Shown here piece after piece: positions 62,381 to 64,000 of a stretch of DNA of 64,000 nt (position 1 is its first letter; each line of letters starts with the position of its first letter). The notes beneath the pieces were generated by a model. That model saw only the letters and a list, made by a program, of their open reading frames with translations, was not told the DNA's origin and did not search any database. Made by a program: the position numbers and the translations under genes. The stretch covers positions 1 through 64,000 of the forward strand of contig NW_026515533.1 of assembly GCF_014898815.1 (NCBI RefSeq), read 5' to 3'. The stretch comes from Panonychus citri. Taxonomy: Eukaryota; Arthropoda; Arachnida; Trombidiformes; Tetranychidae.

Positions 62381-62429
62381 AACTGCTTAGCTTTGGCTCA
62401 TGAAATGAGTCAAAGCCAGCAGTTATTAC
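62381..62429. repeat. Right terminal inverted repeat, itself a hairpin
   Basis: It is the inverted copy of 44910-44962. AACTGCTTAGCTTTGGCTCAT (62381-62401, one base longer than its partner) pairs with ATGAGTCAAAGCCAGCAGTT (62405-62424) around a GAA loop. The outermost GTAATAA (minus-strand reading) corresponds to GTAGTAATAA on the left. Confidence 0.85.
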
Positions 62430-62435
62430 TCATAA
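62430..62435. repeat. Right target-site duplication TCATAA
   Basis: Second copy of the six bases found at 44904-44909. It begins the GRXCR exon fragment on the right of the element. Confidence 0.8.
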
Positions 62436-62611
62436 TAACTTTTAATACTTTGACGGACACAATGTTTAATCCCTCGGACACTACCTGAAGGTCCCTTAAT
62501 TGTTACACCAGTTAATGAACTATTTTCAGAGAAACCTTCATCCTCTGATTCAGTTGTTGAAATTGGTGATGAAGATGATGATGGACCATTAATATGAATC
62601 AAGGTGATCAT
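62430..62611 (-). CDS. 5' exon fragment of the GRXCR gene, cut by the element
   Basis: Starts at ATG 62611 and runs 60 codons with a Ser-rich, acidic N-terminus (SSSSSPISTTESEDEGFSEN). A GPSGSVRGIKHCVRQ segment follows, matching the GTVRG(V/I)K block just before the glutaredoxin part in vertebrate GRXCR1. It then enters the element. If the element and one TCATAA are left out, the codon phase runs straight into the 22 bases at 44909-44888 and on through a GTAAGT donor to the glutaredoxin exon. As assembled, translation would stop a codon or so into the element terminus. Confidence 0.8.
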
Positions 62612-64000
62612 TTTTTTGTTTCTCTATCCGGCAAGATGTAATCCAAAATGTCTTAATCCGATTGATTGGTAATCCTTAATTCAGTTAATCAATGATTTAT
62701 ATACCGGATAAATCACCAGATATTGGAAACTGCAATTAACTTGGTTACTTGTTTTCTATTTTATCAATCAAATTGATTAAATCACTTGAGCCACAAAACA
62801 ACAATTATAATAATATTGTGATGATATTGATGATCTTAATCAGGTTCAGTTCCTTAAACCGGTCAGTCTCAGGTCAACACTTGAAGTTTTAATTACGAAA
62901 ACAAGAAACAAGAAACAAGAAAAACAAAACAAAATTACCGTTATTTTTGTTTACCCTCGAAATATAAATTCAAGGTTCAAATGGACACATGATGAATATT
63001 CAATCACAACGATGATTCCGTTAATCCAATTGACCAATGGTGATTTAGGTTGACCAGTTTGATTGGTTAAAGTTGTAACGAAAGTAAAGTTATTGGGTTG
63101 ACTCCTTAAAGATCAATGATGAAAGTTTCAAGTTCTGATTTTGTTTCTTCAGAACTTTTTTTCTTCCAGAACAATTCTAATAATAACAATAATTAACATT
63201 AATTCAATGATGAAAACACGTTAGCACGATTATCATGTAAATGGTAAAAGTATCGTGTTTCCTGTTATTTGAACAGCAAGTAACTTACAACAGGTAAACT
63301 GATTTGTTTTGTTTGTGATGTGATAAATGGGATAAAAATGTTTGTGTATAAAATAAGCAGCAAAGTGAGAGAGTGAAAAAGAGACGAGGGAGATGAGTGA
63401 GATTGGGAGAGAGATAGAGAGAGATAGAGAGAGAGAGAGAGCAAGAAGGATAAGACAAGTTTGATGATGAGCAAGTTTAAAAAGGATACACAAGGTAATG
63501 ATAAGGATGAAGATAATGATAACCCCTCGACACTAGTGCTCTCTACCTGATGATATTGATGATAATACGTGCTAATATTATCTACTACTCACCCTCTCTC
63601 ACTCACTCATCCACTTGCTCTCTCATCTCTCTCTCTCTCTCCCTTTAAACAATCATTAGTCTGGTCTAATGGTCATCTTAAGGATAGTAAATGTATGTAA
63701 TTAAAATAAATTATTGTTTCTCACTTGATGTGATATGTATTTAATTTCATCGGTTGAGTAAATGAAGAAAGATAATAAAAAGTAAAATGATTACCGTTAT
63801 GAACTAATTAGCACTTTGGTGAAAATTTCGAATTTTTTTTCTTTTCAAAATCGTTGTTCTTATTTATTGTTTTCTTTTCTTACCTCGAATTGCTAAGCCG
63901 GTTCTAAGTCTCTCTCTCTCTCTCTTTCTCTCTATCTCTCGCAATTCAAATGGCTTGTTGAAGACAAAGTGGTAATGGTAACGATGGGAGAAGTCAATGT
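62612..64000. other. Upstream region of the GRXCR gene with GA/CT repeats
   Basis: Host-type AT-rich DNA with AACAATTAA words. It contains GA runs at about 63408-63441 and CT runs near 63622-63642 and 63908-63925. The gene's promoter should lie here. Open frames at 63233-63493 are translations of the GA repeat. Confidence 0.5.

Larger units (their letters stand above)
44910..62429 (-). mobile_element. Polinton/Maverick (adintovirus-like) element, 17.5 kb
   Basis: Boundaries are set by inverted terminal repeats, a TCATAA duplication and the split GRXCR exon. Gene content is diagnostic: protein-primed polymerase B, retrovirus-type integrase with chromodomain, packaging ATPase, adenovirus-type protease and a capsid protein. 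Most genes run on the minus strand as one compact block from 56.2 to 45.0 kb; the dUTPase runs on the plus strand, and smaller minus-strand genes and a tandem repeat lie to its right. Catalytic motifs of polymerase, protease and integrase are intact. Several genes have single-base frame breaks. Host words such as AACAATTAA are rare inside it, which agrees with a recent arrival. The TBP homologue and hairpin ends are unusual for the group. Confidence 0.93.

Noticed and set aside
44910..62429. Reading the element as a retrotransposon because of its integrase and chromodomain
   Set aside because: No reverse transcriptase, RNase H or LTRs; polymerase B, protease, ATPase and capsid genes define a Polinton.
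63233..63493. Minus-strand Ser/Leu repeat frames
   Set aside because: Derived from the GA microsatellite.

Overview
The window is nuclear DNA of an animal, most likely an arthropod and probably an acariform mite. Evidence: a Rebers-Riddiford cuticle protein gene, many short introns with GTAAGT-type donors, a full inositol trisphosphate receptor gene, and very AT-rich spacers full of CAT/CTT/CT microsatellites. The AT-rich words TTAATTGT/ACAATTAA recur in nearly every host spacer and intron. The species was not determined.

Layout. (1) 0.1-6.6 kb: two tandem plus-strand paralogues of an unrecognised secreted/membrane family, a 957-residue single-pass form with three apple/PAN-like cysteine modules and a 429-residue secreted form. 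(2) 10.4-11.5 kb, minus: a small secreted cysteine-rich protein of the colipase/prokineticin-like kind. (3) 17.9-19.1 kb, plus: a classical short-chain dehydrogenase. (4) 19.7-21.2 kb, minus: mitochondrial cysteine desulfurase NFS1. (5) 22.7-32.7 kb, plus: the inositol trisphosphate receptor. (6) 37.2-38.7 kb, plus: a cuticle protein with a TATA promoter. (7) 41.0-62.6 kb, minus: a glutaredoxin domain-containing cysteine-rich protein (GRXCR) gene whose first visible exon is split by a mobile element.

The main object is a 17.5 kb Polinton/Maverick (adintovirus-like) element at 44,910-62,429. It is flanked by a 6-bp target duplication (TCATAA) and ends in short terminal inverted repeats that are themselves hairpins. 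It carries adenovirus-type protease, capsid protein, basic virion-like protein, a split conserved virion-like protein with a long coiled coil, chromodomain integrase, packaging ATPase, protein-primed DNA polymerase B and a two-module dUTPase. It also carries a clear TATA-binding-protein homologue, a possible PC4-like protein and a 1.8 kb tandem repeat. The TBP gene and possible PC4 gene suggest that the element brings its own transcription initiation factors.

Removing the element and one TSD copy rejoins the GRXCR exon in frame, so the insertion lies in coding sequence and is probably recent. Single-base frame breaks occur in the element and also in NFS1 and the IP3 receptor. Some of them are therefore probably assembly indel errors rather than decay.
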